64,000 nucleotides of DNA from Bugulina stolonifera (lineage: Eukaryota > Bryozoa > Gymnolaemata > Cheilostomatida > Bugulidae). Made by a program: the position numbers and the translations under genes. Below, one piece after another: positions 1-15,000 of the stretch. The stretch lies in the NCBI GenBank assembly GCA_935421135.1, contig OW285192.1, positions 9,197,501-9,261,500 on the forward strand, read 5' to 3'. The first letter of the stretch is position 1. Each line of letters begins with the position of its first letter. A model generated the notes under the pieces. It was given only the letters and a program-made list of their open reading frames with translations, searched no databases and was not told the DNA's origin.

Positions 1-10
1 GAAGGCAAAG

Positions 11-3000
11 TCAGCATCCAGTATAAGAGAAAACAACTCCACAATTACAACAAGTAAGATGTACTAACCCATCAGAAAGTGATTGATGTGCACTGAGCTC
101 TGCAGTAGCTACTGAAGAAAGCACTGACTCTGATGTGTCATCTTCTGACACTATCATGGTAGTCTGAGTCTTGTAGGTCATCTGAGAGTCAGTCACAGAC
201 TTGAGTGTGTCTGTAGATGATTGGTTGGTGTTGTAGGGATTGTCAAACGTCATCTGCTCACAATCCTTTCTCTGCAACTGCCTTGCTGTCTTCTTTGCTT
301 TTCTAAATATGAGCAAAAGTTATGTGATCTACACATGAATCATTTATATTTCTATAAATACGTTCAATTAGTGCTATTTGCAAGCTAAGATACTTTCATG
401 TAATTGTTGGGCTTCATTCAAGAGGATACAACTCCTCGTGACAGAAAGCAGCACATAATCATGAGAAAATAACTCTGATAGGGTAACTTAATATTTATAT
501 CTGGTAATTTTGCAGATTACTATAAAGTTAATAATGAATGCTGTTGTTTAACATACCTTTTAAGGAAGCACATTACAAACAATGCTACGAGGATTAGCAG
601 GAATCCAGCAATTCCAGCTACAATGTATATGACAAGTCTATCCTTGTTTGGTCCGGAGTTGTCTGCACTGACATTGGTGCTCGCAGCTGTTGTTCCTCCA
701 TCTGCAAACATTGACATAGCAATAATAGTACCAACAATATCTAGCGGTGATATCCCTAACAACTATATAAAAACTGTATAAAAAACAATGAGCAGTTCTG
801 GTGTGAAGCGGATTGATCAGCCCTACATTCAACAGCACTGATGCATGCATGTACCTACTACCACCAATGCATGCAGAAGATAACTTTATACAATAACTGT
901 ATAAAGTTATCTTCTCTCTCTTGTCCCTCATCTCTCTCTCATATGCTGGTTTTAATGTATGGTTGGTTGATGGTATTATGGAGTTATCTGCCCGCAATTT
1001 GTTAGATGGGGAGTTGTCACATTGTTCATGGTAAAATGTAGACTAGTCATTTACTAGATGATATATGACTGTGCTTGGTGTAGCTAGATAGAGTCTAGAG
1101 AGAAGATAACTCCATAGTACGCATGCCATACCAAGTAATTCTGCACATAACAATGTACAGTGTAATGGTCAATTATAGAATGAATCTGTGCCTACCTGAA
1201 AGAGAGAGTTTGATCCTTACAACAGTAGTGCTACTCCTGGGAGAGCTTCCTGTATCCATTGCCTGTACATTAATCAAATATTCCTTTGATTTATAATCCT
1301 CCGCTGCAGCTTTCAGAGTTATCTTTCCTTGGTTATCTACTTGAAATAACCTGTTTAGAAAGCAATATTATGCGTCAATTGGGCTTCCGTTTTAGCCACA
1401 GGTTATGGCTCAAGAGAAAGAAACTGTTATAGCTGCTACATATCTATGTGGACTGCCTCTTTACGAATATGCAAATTCATTCGGCCATCAAATTATATTT
1501 ATACATTTCAGCTAATCAAATCAAGAGAAAATAACTCCTAAGCTATTAGAGGACATTACTGCATGTATTTATCACTCATTTACCTGTCATGAGGTGGTAA
1601 TATTTTGTAAGTCACTGGAACCTCATCTTCTGGGGCATCTTTGTCAATAGCCTACAGAATGAGATCATACATAACTTGCTGATTGAAAGGAGTACATCTA
1701 TGGGAGTTATTCTCTTTGTCACTACCAGTTATGAGGGAATTACTCCCAACAATTCACATTGGCACAGCATTCAGGTAGAGATATTACAGAGACTTACATG
1801 CCAGCTGTGTCATAGGAAATAAAAACATAAAAGCAATGAGCCGTTCTGGTGTAGAGCGGATTGATTAGTCCAGTCCCTAGTGACCGAAAATATTCCTACA
1901 TTCAACAGTACTAATGCATGCATGTAGCTACTACCAACAATGCATGCCTGTACATGTAGCTACTACCATCAATGCATGCATGTACATGTAGCTACTACCA
2001 ACAATGCATGCCTGTAGCTACTACCAACAATGCATGCCTGTACATGTAGCTACTACCAACAATGCATGCATGTACATGTAGCTACTACCAACAATGCATG
2101 CCTGTAGCTACTACCAACAATGCATGCCTGTACATGTAGCTACTACCAACAATGCATGCATGTACATGTAGCTACTACCAACAATGCATGCCTGTACATG
2201 TAGCTACTACCAACAATGCATGCCTGTACATGTAGCTACTACCAACAATGCATGCCTGTAGCTACTACCAACAATGCATGCCTGTACATGTAGCTACTAC
2301 CAACAATGCATGCATGTACATGTAGCTACTACCAACAATACATGTCTGTAGCTACTACCAACAATGCATGCCTGTAGCTACTACCATCAATGCATGCATG
2401 TACATGTAGCTACTACCAACAATGCATGCCTGTAGCTACTACCATCAATGCATGTCTGTAGCTACTACCAACAATGCATGCATGTACATGTAGCTACTAC
2501 CAACAATGCATGCCTGTAGCTACTACCAACAATGCATGCCTGTACATGTAGCTACTACCAACAATGCATGCCTGTAGCTACTACCAACAATGCATGCCTG
2601 TACATGTAGCTACTACCAACAATGCATGCATGTACATGTAGCTACTACCAACAATGCATGCCTGTAGCTACTACCAACAATGCATGCCTGTACATGTAGC
2701 TACTACCAACAATGCATGCATGTACATGTAGCTACTACCAACAATGCATGCCTGTAGCTACTACCAACAATGCATGCCTGTACATGTAGCTACTACCAAC
2801 AATGCATGCATGTACATGTAGCTACTACCAACAATGCATGCCTGTACATGTAGCTACTACCAACAATGCATGCCTGTACATGTAGCTACTACCAACAATG
2901 CATGCCTGTAGCTACTACCAACAATGCATGCCTGTACATGTAGCTACTACCAACAATGCATGCATGTACATGTAGCTACTACCAACAATACATGTCTGTA

Positions 3001-6000
3001 GCTACTACCAACAATGCATGCCTGTAGCTACTACCATCAATGCATGCATGTACATGTAGCTACTACCAACAATGCATGCCTGTAGCTACTACCATCAATG
3101 CATGTCTGTAGCTACTACCAACAATGCATGCATGTACATGTAGCTACTACCAACAATGCATGCCTGTAGCTACTACCAACAATGCATGCATGTACATGTA
3201 GCTACTACCAACAATGCATGCCTGTACATGTAGCTACTACCAACAATGCATGCCTGTACATGTAGCTACTACCAACAATGCATGCCTGTAGCTACTACCA
3301 ACAATGCATGCCTGTACATGTAGCTACTACCAACAATGCATGCCTGTACATGTAGCTACTACCAACAATGCATGCCTGTAGCTACTACCAACAATGCATG
3401 CCTGTACATGTAGCTACTACCAACAATGCATGCATGTACATGTAGCTACTACCAACAATACATGTCTGTAGCTACTACCAACAATGCATGCCTGTAGCTA
3501 CTACCATCAATGCATGCATGTACATGTAGCTACTACCAACAATGCATGCCTGTAGCTACTACCATCAATGCATGTCTGTAGCTACTACCAACAATGCATG
3601 CCTGTACATGTAGCTACTACCAACAATGCATGCATGTACATGTAGCTACTACCAACAATACATGTCTGTAGCTACTACCATCAATGCATGTCTGTAGCTA
3701 CTACCAACAATGCATGCATGTACATGTAGCTACTACCAACAATGCATGCCTGTAGCTACTACCAACAATGCATGCCTGTACCTACTACCAACAATGCATG
3801 CCTGTAGCTACTACCATCAATGCATGTCATGGTAACAAATATTTATGATAAACAATTCATTTCATGATTTTTCTCCCTAATCAGTAAACAATTATTATAA
3901 CTTACTGATCAAAATATTCTCATCTATTTCAATAGATCATTGAAATATGCTTATTAAAATGGTCATATCTCTCAAGGATCTGTGACAACATGCATACAGA
4001 GTCTTCATTTCGTTGTAAGTAGTGAGTGATTTGATCACACTAACTAAAGAATTCATTCAATAGTCATGCAGACTAGTTCTTTTCTTCTGTTCATGTCAGC
4101 ACTAATGGACACTATTTTCACGCCAAAATTTATAATGTTACATAACTTTAAGTAGATTTTCTCATGAGTATATAATGTTTTGCTGCACCAATGTGTTCAT
4201 TTCCAATAAAAGTGTTGTTTTACAATATTTTAAATTGCGGATACATGATTGCAATACGTAGTTTGAATAAGTCTTGAATTTTAAGAATTTGATTTTGGTG
4301 AATAGTACGGAATGATGTTTAGGTAAGCATCCTTTTTACTGCTACCTTACTGCTTATGTCCTACCTGTCAACTTTCAATTCGGCAATAGAACTGTCAAGC
4401 ACTACATGGCTGTACTTTGTGTTGAAATAGTCTTATTTTAATCCAAAATTATGCAAAGCTAAGAGTTTTAATGTAGCATGAATAGGGAAGTTTTATATTG
4501 CATAACTTTGATATATTTTGAAGCCAAGCCCACTTCTAATTGAGTATGTTTGTGGTAGAACCACTTAAAATTTTAGACTAAACTTTTTCCTGTGAACTGA
4601 CACTGTCACCAAAACGAAAAACACAGATGTGCGCATAATTTTTGAAAATTAAATATCTCTCACCTGTACCGTGCCGACTAGTGCCCCTTCCATCCACTCC
4701 AACTCAAACTCATAAGCGTCGTCTTGATTGAGAAATTCTGGATTATGGTCGTTATCATTAAGTATTGTGATGAAAACATCTGCCTCGCTCATCTACAGCA
4801 GGTAACTCTCTCTCTCTTACCAATGTCATGGCCTCTTGATCAACTGTGACACTCTCGTTACAGAATTAATGTTTTGTCACTAATTTTCATTTGTAAACTA
4901 TGCCAAAAATCTATGATTTGCATCGTTTACGTTTTTAATAAGAGAAGTACAATATATCGTAGCTATGTAGTGCAGTATAATTACATGTACATGTATATAA
5001 TCATGTACTATATGGACACTGCACATGTATTTGTTTTTCTACTACTACATTACTATTTTGATGATAAAAAAATAGCAATGATTATACAAGCCAAAAAGAT
5101 TCTATTATATTCTTAGATTTGCAGCTTGAAGCAGTATTTTAAAATTTTAAAGTTTTATCCATTTAAATTTGCATATATTTTATACTACGTACTGTAATAT
5201 ATAGACACAATAGTGTCAGCTGTAATAACATAATGCAGGCCAGATTAAAGTAAGCTGATTTGTAACCCTACTACTTTCTCAAGTGAGGGCAACTCCAAGT
5301 AGTGTGCGAGGGGTGTGATAATAGCCTGTGCTACTTACAAACTCTCCATCAGAGACCCGAACAACTGCGGAGTATTGTTTTGTGTTTTCATAATCCAGAG
5401 CAGAGGAAACAACCAAATTTGCAGACTTCAACCTGAAACAAAAGTTTCATAATTTATTCAGTTAGTTTGTTGGTTTGTTGGTATAGGCCTCCTAAAGCAT
5501 AGGATTGAAGGCTATATGGTAATCATTTAGAGATATGCTTTTATATTTTGCTTCTACTGTAAACTCTCTTTCTATATATTACTTGTCGAAGCTACGTGTA
5601 CCAAAGTCTTCAGCTCTCAATGTTGGAGAAGATACCACTATATAAACACTAATGAACTCGTTTGATAAGAAATGTGATATTGATTTTGATGTCCTCTTAT
5701 AATAACAGTGTTATGTATAACCTGAAGAGTATTCCAAGTATTGTTACATGTATACAACTTCCAATATTGCTAATGTCTTGTATACATTTCACTGTTCATA
5801 GTAAATTCATAATAAAGTGCTAATAGCAAACTAGAATTGTGATAGAAAGCCATGATAATGGCTTATTAAATATTAAACCATAGAAGAAACCGTTTCATGT
5901 GATAATAAAACATGACATTAAGAGAAAATCACATTTCCCTCGTGTGCTCCGCCACCTTTGGTGTTACGAATAAATAGTTGTCATATATAATAATGGTTTC

Positions 6001-9000
6001 CTATACATGAGGCACCTTAGATAAACGTCTTGTCACACGATGATGTAATGAATTATCGACAAGTTAACAAGCTAGGAGAGTGAAGCGGATTAAATTTTAG
6101 CCAGGGTCCCAATCCATTTAAGATAATGGGTGCGGGTGTGTTGATGATTGATTATGCAATAACTTCAAAAGATTCAATTTAAAATACCAGCACACCTGCC
6201 TATTATTTTGGAAGTACAATTAAAACCTATACTAAAACATTGCCAAATTAGACAAGGCCCCAGAGACACCTGCTGCTGGCTGTCATCAAAGAGGAAGTGA
6301 TGTAATCTACTTACCCTGTAACTCTAAGCTGAAACGGAAAGTCTGAAGGATAGTCAACCATAGAGAACTTCAGTTGCTCAGTCTAAAACAGAACCAATAA
6401 AAAAAATTAAGCCAGGAAAAGCAGAGACTTTCCTACCAGCATTACTCTGTTTACGAGCTACTAAAAATCCAAATTCTCATTTTCTAGCATATAGAATGTA
6501 TATGGTATGTAAACAAGATTAACGCTATTGTTAAATTTTTTTAATAAACACCTTATGTTTCACCAATAACAGGATTTAAAATACAACGCACATACATTTT
6601 ATTTACAAAGCAGAAATAAGGTGTTGAATAAATAAAAAGAGAAGAGAATAACAGTAAGGGTAGAGACAGCTGAGAAGAGTTAAGGGAGGCTAGGAACAAT
6701 ACTGTGTGACTACTCGAGGTTCAAGTGGTCTCAGTATTACATTCATCTATCTCTCTATCACAATGAGGTGAATATGTTTGTATGATTACAATATTATACA
6801 CTGGTCTGTAGGCTGCTTAATTACATATCAAATACTAAAAGCTGGTAATCACTCTAGAGGGAAATGTTTGCTCTGTGAAATACTATGACACTACTACCAA
6901 TGGAGTAGGCGTTAATGCTTGCTAAAACTTTGATTTCAATCTGTGTTGGCCATTTTTATTTGTATGCTGGTCTCAATTAGCATCAGAAATATAATGCTAT
7001 TGATTATTTTATATGGTTGAAAATCTGAAGTAAACGGTGGGATTGCGACGGTGAAGCTAGACTACATGACCTGTATACCAAGCTTTACACTCTGCCTTCT
7101 GCAAGACCCACATTGTTTTAGAGAGATAAATTCAAGGTTATAGTTAAGGTTGTTGTTAAGCAGCCATGCTAATGTCGCAATTTTGTAAGTCTAGAAATGC
7201 TGATCTTGGAAGTTAGTAGGCATAAACAGAGTTTTACGCGAAAGCAAAGTGTAAGTTGGCAGCGGTTGCTACGTCACCCTATCTTATTGGATTTTGTATC
7301 TGGTTTAGTTACTATTACAAGTCTACACACTATTATTTTGTTAGTTTTAGTATTACTTTGAATTTACCTGGTGGCCAAAAAAGTCCCCTTCCTGAAAATA
7401 TGTTCAAAAAGTCGTAACAACATCATTTATAAGATCAACCAAGATGCAATTCAGCATGAGCTAGAACTCCAAGGTGAAAATGTATTTTTACCTAGTAGGC
7501 CTATGCAAGCTGTGTAGAGAAAAATTAATCTATAAAATATGTTTGCATACGGCAGTGTTACAATTTGCGTCTCTGTGATACTGTATTATCAATACATATT
7601 TTATTAAACAAGCTACGTGTATATGTAACATTATAGCAAATCACATACTAGGCTTGCTGCTGGGCGCATAATGTAGCTCTTTTATGATACCAGTGAATAT
7701 TTTATTATCAATACTTGATACGTTTCTATCAAAACATTTTGATATTAATTTTCACAGTTCATTAGAATTTTCATACAAAGTAACTTCATTGTGCAAACAA
7801 AATAGTGAATTTTAGAGGGCTTAATGAGGGGCAGTGGTACCTAGAGACCTTGAGTTAGTACAATAAAGTCTATTGTGAACCAATTGGTCTAGAACACAAG
7901 GTAAATACGTGTTAAACAGGCATACATGTATAATACGCTCAGATAACACTTTATGTTTACAATATAACCTACGTATTTGAATGCTAAAAGCAGCTGTGTG
8001 CGGAATTTTGCAAGAGAAAAACCGTTGTCTTAGCTCAGACCACTAATAACTGTATTAACTGTCAGATTTGCTTTCAAACTTTGATTTAAAGGAACAGTAT
8101 ATTTAGTGATGAAGTAAAAGGGCAACGGCATTGACTAATAAAATCAAAGCTCTCGGTTTTCACCGTGTTACCCTAACAGAGCTTCTGACCCCGCTGTGTT
8201 AAATGTTACTAGCGGGATGTGCATGTATCATGTAATAATACTTGTTATAGTACCATACCGTATCTCTGTCAGAGACAGTGAAGGAGTGTGCTGATGTGCC
8301 TACAGGGCTTCCCTCCGGCAGCGTAATCTCAAATGAGGATTTTGAAAATTGAGGGGCATTTCCATTTGTAGGAATAATCTTTATCACGAGTGTAGCTGTC
8401 GTTTTCTTGTTTATGTCATTTGCTTGCCAAGCCTACGGAAGACAAATAAATAACATTATAAGCTGTCAGAATACTAGTTCAAACACTATATTATTATTTA
8501 AATGCATATATATATAAATGTATGTCTTGAGATTTTAGAAGTGAGTGAAATTGGACCTGGGTGACACCATGTCTACAGGCCATTGGTAACTAACCATTGG
8601 TAACTAACCTTAAATATCAGCAACAGTTATGGCAGCCCTAGTTATATCATATAAAGTATATACTATACACAAGTAGGTGCGGTATTATATATTCAAGTTA
8701 ACAAGTACAGTTCTTAAAACTTGGAGTTTATATATTAGCAGTTAAGACAACACTTGGGATTTGAATAGAAATTCCTTTAAGACTATTTGACTTTCCATTT
8801 GTTTTGAAAGATTAGTAGTCATAATGTTAGATGATTGTCTTTCAATCACTTATTCCAACCAGCAATAAAATTGTTTGCTTTAATAGTGTTGCTACAAGAA
8901 TATACAGTCAAGAGAGAAAATTCCTTTAGAATTTACACTATTTCGCATTGAAGTATTCTATTTGAGAAGAAAGTTGTGTCTGCTAACGTAAAATTGTGCT

Positions 9001-12000
9001 GGAGATAACTTAACACAATTTACATTTCATTTGCTGTGGGAACTTTAATACTTAGCAGGAGTTTAAATCACTCTGCTAGAGATGATTTTATACCTTGGCT
9101 TGAAGTAGATACCGTGTGCCTTTAACCATACCATCAGTGTCTGCTACAGTTACCATCCCTGTGTAGCTGTCGACAGCAAAGTATCGACTTCCTTCTCCTT
9201 CTATTGAATATCTTATGGCTGCATTCAGTGTATCTTGATCTCTGGCCACTAGTTGAGCAACCACAGTGTTCTAGAGAAAAGAATATGGATAGTTTTATTG
9301 CGTGGCTTTGCCGATATTTTGTATCAATAGACTTTGCAGTCGAAGTTGAAACTTTAGTTATCAGTCATGAGATCATCCTTTGGAAAACAGAGTAATGATT
9401 ATGAAACATGTTTAGGCAAATCCAACTTGGGTCAGCGTAAGAAATCCCGAGTGAGTTTGGAATCATCCTATTAGTGAATCTGCTTACAACCTTTGTTCTG
9501 CTTCGGGGCCGTCAACCAACTGATGGCAACGGATAGACAATTATTGATTTTGCTCTTTCATTCTAACAATGAAGCAAATCGAAACATTTTCCTTTTCCCA
9601 ACAAAACAATGATACGCAATTAATACGAAGCTAAGCTTAGTTAAATATGCATACCACAAAGGTAGGAATCGATGATCTATACCCATTTCAATTGTTGATG
9701 CATATACACTGTACATATAATGTACATATGAGCTATGTGAAACAATATATACAATACTTTGGTATGCTATTGTTTAGCTCAGGGAATCAAGTCTAGGTCT
9801 ACCAAGCTATCTACCTATTTATGCTGTACTTATACTATTATATGCTATATGGCATCGATACAAAAGGTCCACATTTAGATATTGCTGATATCGACCTTGC
9901 TCTAGGATCATCACAATTAACCTAGCAGGTACATATATGTACCTGCTGATATTACCAGACTATAACCTCAATTTATTTCATACCATGTTCAGACCAAGTG
10001 TACAAGATTATGTCCCTTGTCACAAAGATTACAGGTAAATCAATCTCATGACGTAGTTATGGTTAAAATTACCTCAATGGAATCTTCAAAGATGGACACA
10101 GTGTAGGTGGGAAGGTCAAACTCAGGACTCAGGTCATCTGCGTCTTCCACTGTAACGGTTAACTCTGCTGTGGCTGTTCTCTGATTATCACTGCAGTTCT
10201 GCCGATTATGACAATCCTAAACATGATCGAATAAATAATCTCACTTACATCATGCTTAATAACGTGTAGCCTGTTGATATTCGCAATTATAAGGTTGCTT
10301 TTCCAAAAAACATAATATTTGGTAATTTTGGTAGCTATTAGCGCTATTGTTCACTTTGGTTTTCTAATTTGTGTTTAGTGAACGATGCAGAGATCGTGTT
10401 AACAGCATGGATTAAGGTGGATTAAGATTATCGTTAGAGTTTACCTTTGCAACGACGATTAATTCGTACTTCTTAACACTTTCATAGTCTAAGGATTTCT
10501 CCAAAGTGAGGGCTGCTTTTCCACCTGACACTGGTTTAAGCTTGAAGTAACTCTGCAATAGAAATACACCAAATATATAAGAATTCCATAAGTATTTTAA
10601 TGTATGATATAAATTCCTATCGAAGTTATCTATTAACATAAACTTGACAATCTCATCTGTAAGTTTAACACCAACAGGCCTAGTACCTGGTTTTAGTGAA
10701 ATATCTCTAGGGGTAACCAGTACTTCACCCAAAATAGAATCAGTTTAATTAAGGCATGAAACGTGTTTAATTATTTTCCAGGCAATTGAAAAACAAATAC
10801 TGTTAAAGAGCCTTGCCAACTATCTAATTAAGCAGGCATTTTATTGAATTTAATTAGTTACGTTGTGCAAATTACTATACCCAGCCTACTTCACTAAGTG
10901 ATTTAATGTAGCATTAAGTTCAATTATATAACTCATTTATGTGCTGAAACTATGGGTGGCCTTGTAGTAATAGAGGCACCGAGTAATTGTAAAAAGTCTT
11001 TTATTATCTGTTTATATTGGATCTTATGGTTTTAGCTAATGAACTTACCGAATGTTCAGATGTCTGTAGCTCGTAGATAACGTACGCGTTCTTAATGTCA
11101 TCATCGTCAGCGTCAACCAATGTTATCTGGGTTCCTGCTATTGCTGCCTGTAAAACCAAAACATTACATTATATTCTAAACAACTATAATAATATGGTAG
11201 ACTTTGGTCATGGTGTATTTTTCAGGAATTATACAGTTTTGAACCAATTCATCGCACATGCAATGAGTTGAAAAGTTTTCTTTCATCTCTCTGTGATGTG
11301 AAACCAACTTCCCTCTTGGATTATTAAGCAATGTTATTAGATGATAGAGTAAACATAATTCATTGTACATGAAGACATTTTGTCAAAAATATAATGATAG
11401 TTGAGAGTTTGTCACACGAATAAATCGTGCCACACTAGGTGTCACTAGAGTAATTTAGATACTCGAGAAGGTACTTAACTCAAGTGTAAGATCACCCAAA
11501 CATTCTATTCCAACATTTTAATCTCATCTTAACTAGCATAATCTAATATTTATATTCAATAGTGCAATTCAGCAAAATCCATTTGTGAAATATCAGCAGG
11601 TTAGTTCTCACATTTAACAAAACATATTAGGTATCGTTAAGTGAAAATAAGCTGCACTTGGCATAGAGATGAGAAATAAATAGACATCTAACTTTGATGA
11701 TGATCTTTGGGAGAACAATTGAGAGTATCACAGCGTCACCAAAAGGTAATCAGGCTGGGTTTCTGTGAATGTAAACTTGTTCAAGTGTGAAATGAAAATA
11801 GTTAGTTTATGTAGTAGATCGATAGAAAGGCATATTAGCCAAACTTTCAGCTTCGAGTGAATGGGATGGCAGGCAAAACAATGTCTCAATTCACAATGAC
11901 AGTATCCCTCAGTAAACAGTAATTAACGGAAATGGCTTTTTATATATTCATGCCTTTTGTCTCCACCATCCTTTAGAAGTTGTTATAAAAATAACATGGC

Positions 12001-15000
12001 TGCAGATACAGCTACAATCAGTCTTTTATATAAGAAAGTGTTGTTAAGCCTCAATCTAAACAAACTGTTAAATATTATCTTTTATGTCGCCATTTGAATG
12101 CCCAGTTTTAGGTACATTTGATATAGTCCTGTGCAATGTTTGACTCCAACATTAGAGTCATTGTCGACTCGACCTGTTTTTTGTTCTAAAACATTTCTTT
12201 TATTTTACCCGGTTCATTTGCCTTCATTATAGCTGTTCTTTTGTATGTATAATTGTTTACATATCAAATAAAATTTAAGTCTCCATATTTTAATGATATC
12301 ATCAGTAGTATTTATTATATCCTGATATCTTTTGTAAACTTAAAATTAAAACAATAATTAAAATTGACTTTGTTGTTATTGTGAGTCAAATATATCCCTT
12401 CTATTCAGTCTTTTACTTAACTGGATATATTAAAAATGAGTCATGTTCTAAAGTTGTTGGCAGCTTTTCCATTCATTTTTATAAACATAAAACACTTGAT
12501 CTTGAATTAGTCTCTATTTTCATGCAAATCTGGGTTAAATGCCGACAAGTAAACATGTCAATGTGACAATGTCAGGCTGCCCCAAGGCTATTACACTTTT
12601 CTAGATGTTAGCACTGAATGGGAGGCAGTTATTAGCAGCCCCACTAACCCTTGACCTAACATTATCCTATGTAATAAACGTGTGCATACAGCCGACATCT
12701 GTTCCACAAAGACTTGAAGATAATGCAAGTAAATAAACACACTGTACGTCTGTTTACTGTACTTTCGTATTTTTGACAAAGCCGTGTCATTTCTGTTTCA
12801 TTTTGGTAAATGGCAATCAACTTTAGGGAGCAAAAGCTATCAAACCATCAAAGAATTTACAGGATTTGTGTTACTAGCAATATTAGTCCCAATCTTTCAA
12901 CCACAAGAAATAATTCAGTAATTTTGTAACAAGATGAATAAACTTACCTCAGAAACTCTGGCAGAGTATTTATTGGTTGGTTTAAATTTTGGAGGGAAGT
13001 CATTCACATCCTTGAGTTCAAATTCAACTTCGATCTACAAAAAATGTAGTTAAGAAAAAATGTACAAACATTAGTTTTGTTTTCATACCCCAATCTAAAA
13101 CGTTATATCCAACTATAGTACTTATTACTCTTATGCAGACATGAGCGCAGTAAATAATGGAGCAAACTACAAATAGCATTAGACCTCAATCAAATTTACC
13201 TCAAATGTTGGGCCGTTCATGGGCATGCACTCTAGAATCATTATCTGTACAGGGTTGAGTCCCTGGTCTATGTCTATTCTAGAAGTCACCACAAATGTGT
13301 TATTTGATGGGAAGTAGTCAAAGTAAGGACTCCCATCAACCACCTCAATCTTTGCTATAGAACCCGGGCTAACAAAATTCAGGTTGCCTACAGCTGTACC
13401 TGCAAATTTAAAGCCACATTATACAACATGCAGATAATACAACTTATCCAAAACATACAATGTACACGTATTGGTTCAATGTTTAGATTCGTTAACAGCT
13501 GACCGCATGGTTAGAAAAAAATTGTCGTACTGTTGCTTCAGTCGCGAAATGGACATCTTTTGAAACATGTTGATCAAAGAGCTTGATGAAGACCTGCACT
13601 GCTTGTGTTTAGTTAAAACTCCACGTTAGTTGCATAAAACCTGTTGCTAGTGTAGAATTAAACTAAATATATGTTCTCTGGTCTATTCTTTAACTGTAAC
13701 CGCAGTTTGAGATGGCCAAGTGCAGTTATTGAAATCTCCACATAAACAAATAAACAAAAAATGTGTATGCCTGTCATTTACTAAACTGCACTTGTTGAAT
13801 TGTCAACAAGAAATTTATCAGGTGCTTTCTTTAAATTAACTGATTTGTAATTAGTTACCAATCTCAGTTTCTTCATACACACTGATTGTCGTGACAAATG
13901 CACCATCGTCAACCTCACACGTGCTGGCAAGCCCTATTATACCTGTAATAGAGAACGAACTCAAAATTAAAACAAGAACACATAAGCTATCTAACAAAAG
14001 GTAAACTAAAATTTGAATAGACGAATGACATTGATAATGCACAGTATGGATATCAATACATAATTTGTTGTCACTAAGTATATGATTGGTAGTATAATAA
14101 CAGAATATGTTATTCCAATACCCCTTCAGGTTGAACAAAATAATTTTAAATTATCAATTCAACAAATAACATGTTTCTTTTCAAAATAATATAATTCATC
14201 TGTTAATGCACTAAAAAGTCACAATTAGTGGCCAGGTACATACTAAAGTGAACAATAGGCAATCTGTTAATCTGGTATAATTTTCTTTTCAATTTTAAGA
14301 TATCCAAACATGCATTAAGGAAAGTGTTATATTCGCCTATAATTATTGCTAATCTGTGCCTCCAGATTGAATGGTGGACTAAGAGGGAAGTTTATTTTGG
14401 CGAGTATCAGCAAAGAGCTGCCTCTTTTTGAAACTGTTAGCAAATCTTCAATGTTATAGCAAGTGTGAATACATGTAGGTTACACATGTGTCTTGACTTT
14501 TGACCACCGTATTCAGTTTTTAAGATGCAATGAGTAATATCCGCTGGAGATGGTTTGGTATAAGTTGTCACCCCATTCATAAATGTATATGACAATAGAA
14601 AACCTCATATTCATTCGTTACAACACAACGTAGACAATGTTCTTGTAACTTACATGGTGGCTATATTTATATGATGCTACCTTATGTCTAAAAAGACGCA
14701 TTCAATTTCACTGATAGCTATCAGAATAAAAACTTACACGAGTCCCAGTGTTAGTGTAATTTATATGTGGATGATATTCTTTCCCTTTTGTGTTAAGTTA
14801 ATTTATAAATAAAAGAGAATCTCTTATCTGGATAGACTGGCACAAGTCATGTATTATTATACTTTAGTCAGGTCTGTATTCAACTATCACTCAGCTCTCC
14901 ATCCTCTAATCCTGATTTATGAAAATTAGGTAAATTCCATGTGCCCATTAAAATTTTCATATAACAAAAATTTAATTCGTTAATGTGAAAATTAATCAAG

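Noticed and set aside
1905..3829. CRISPR-like regular repeat array
   Set aside because: The units are contiguous with no unique spacers, and the host is an intron of an animal gene. It is a minisatellite.
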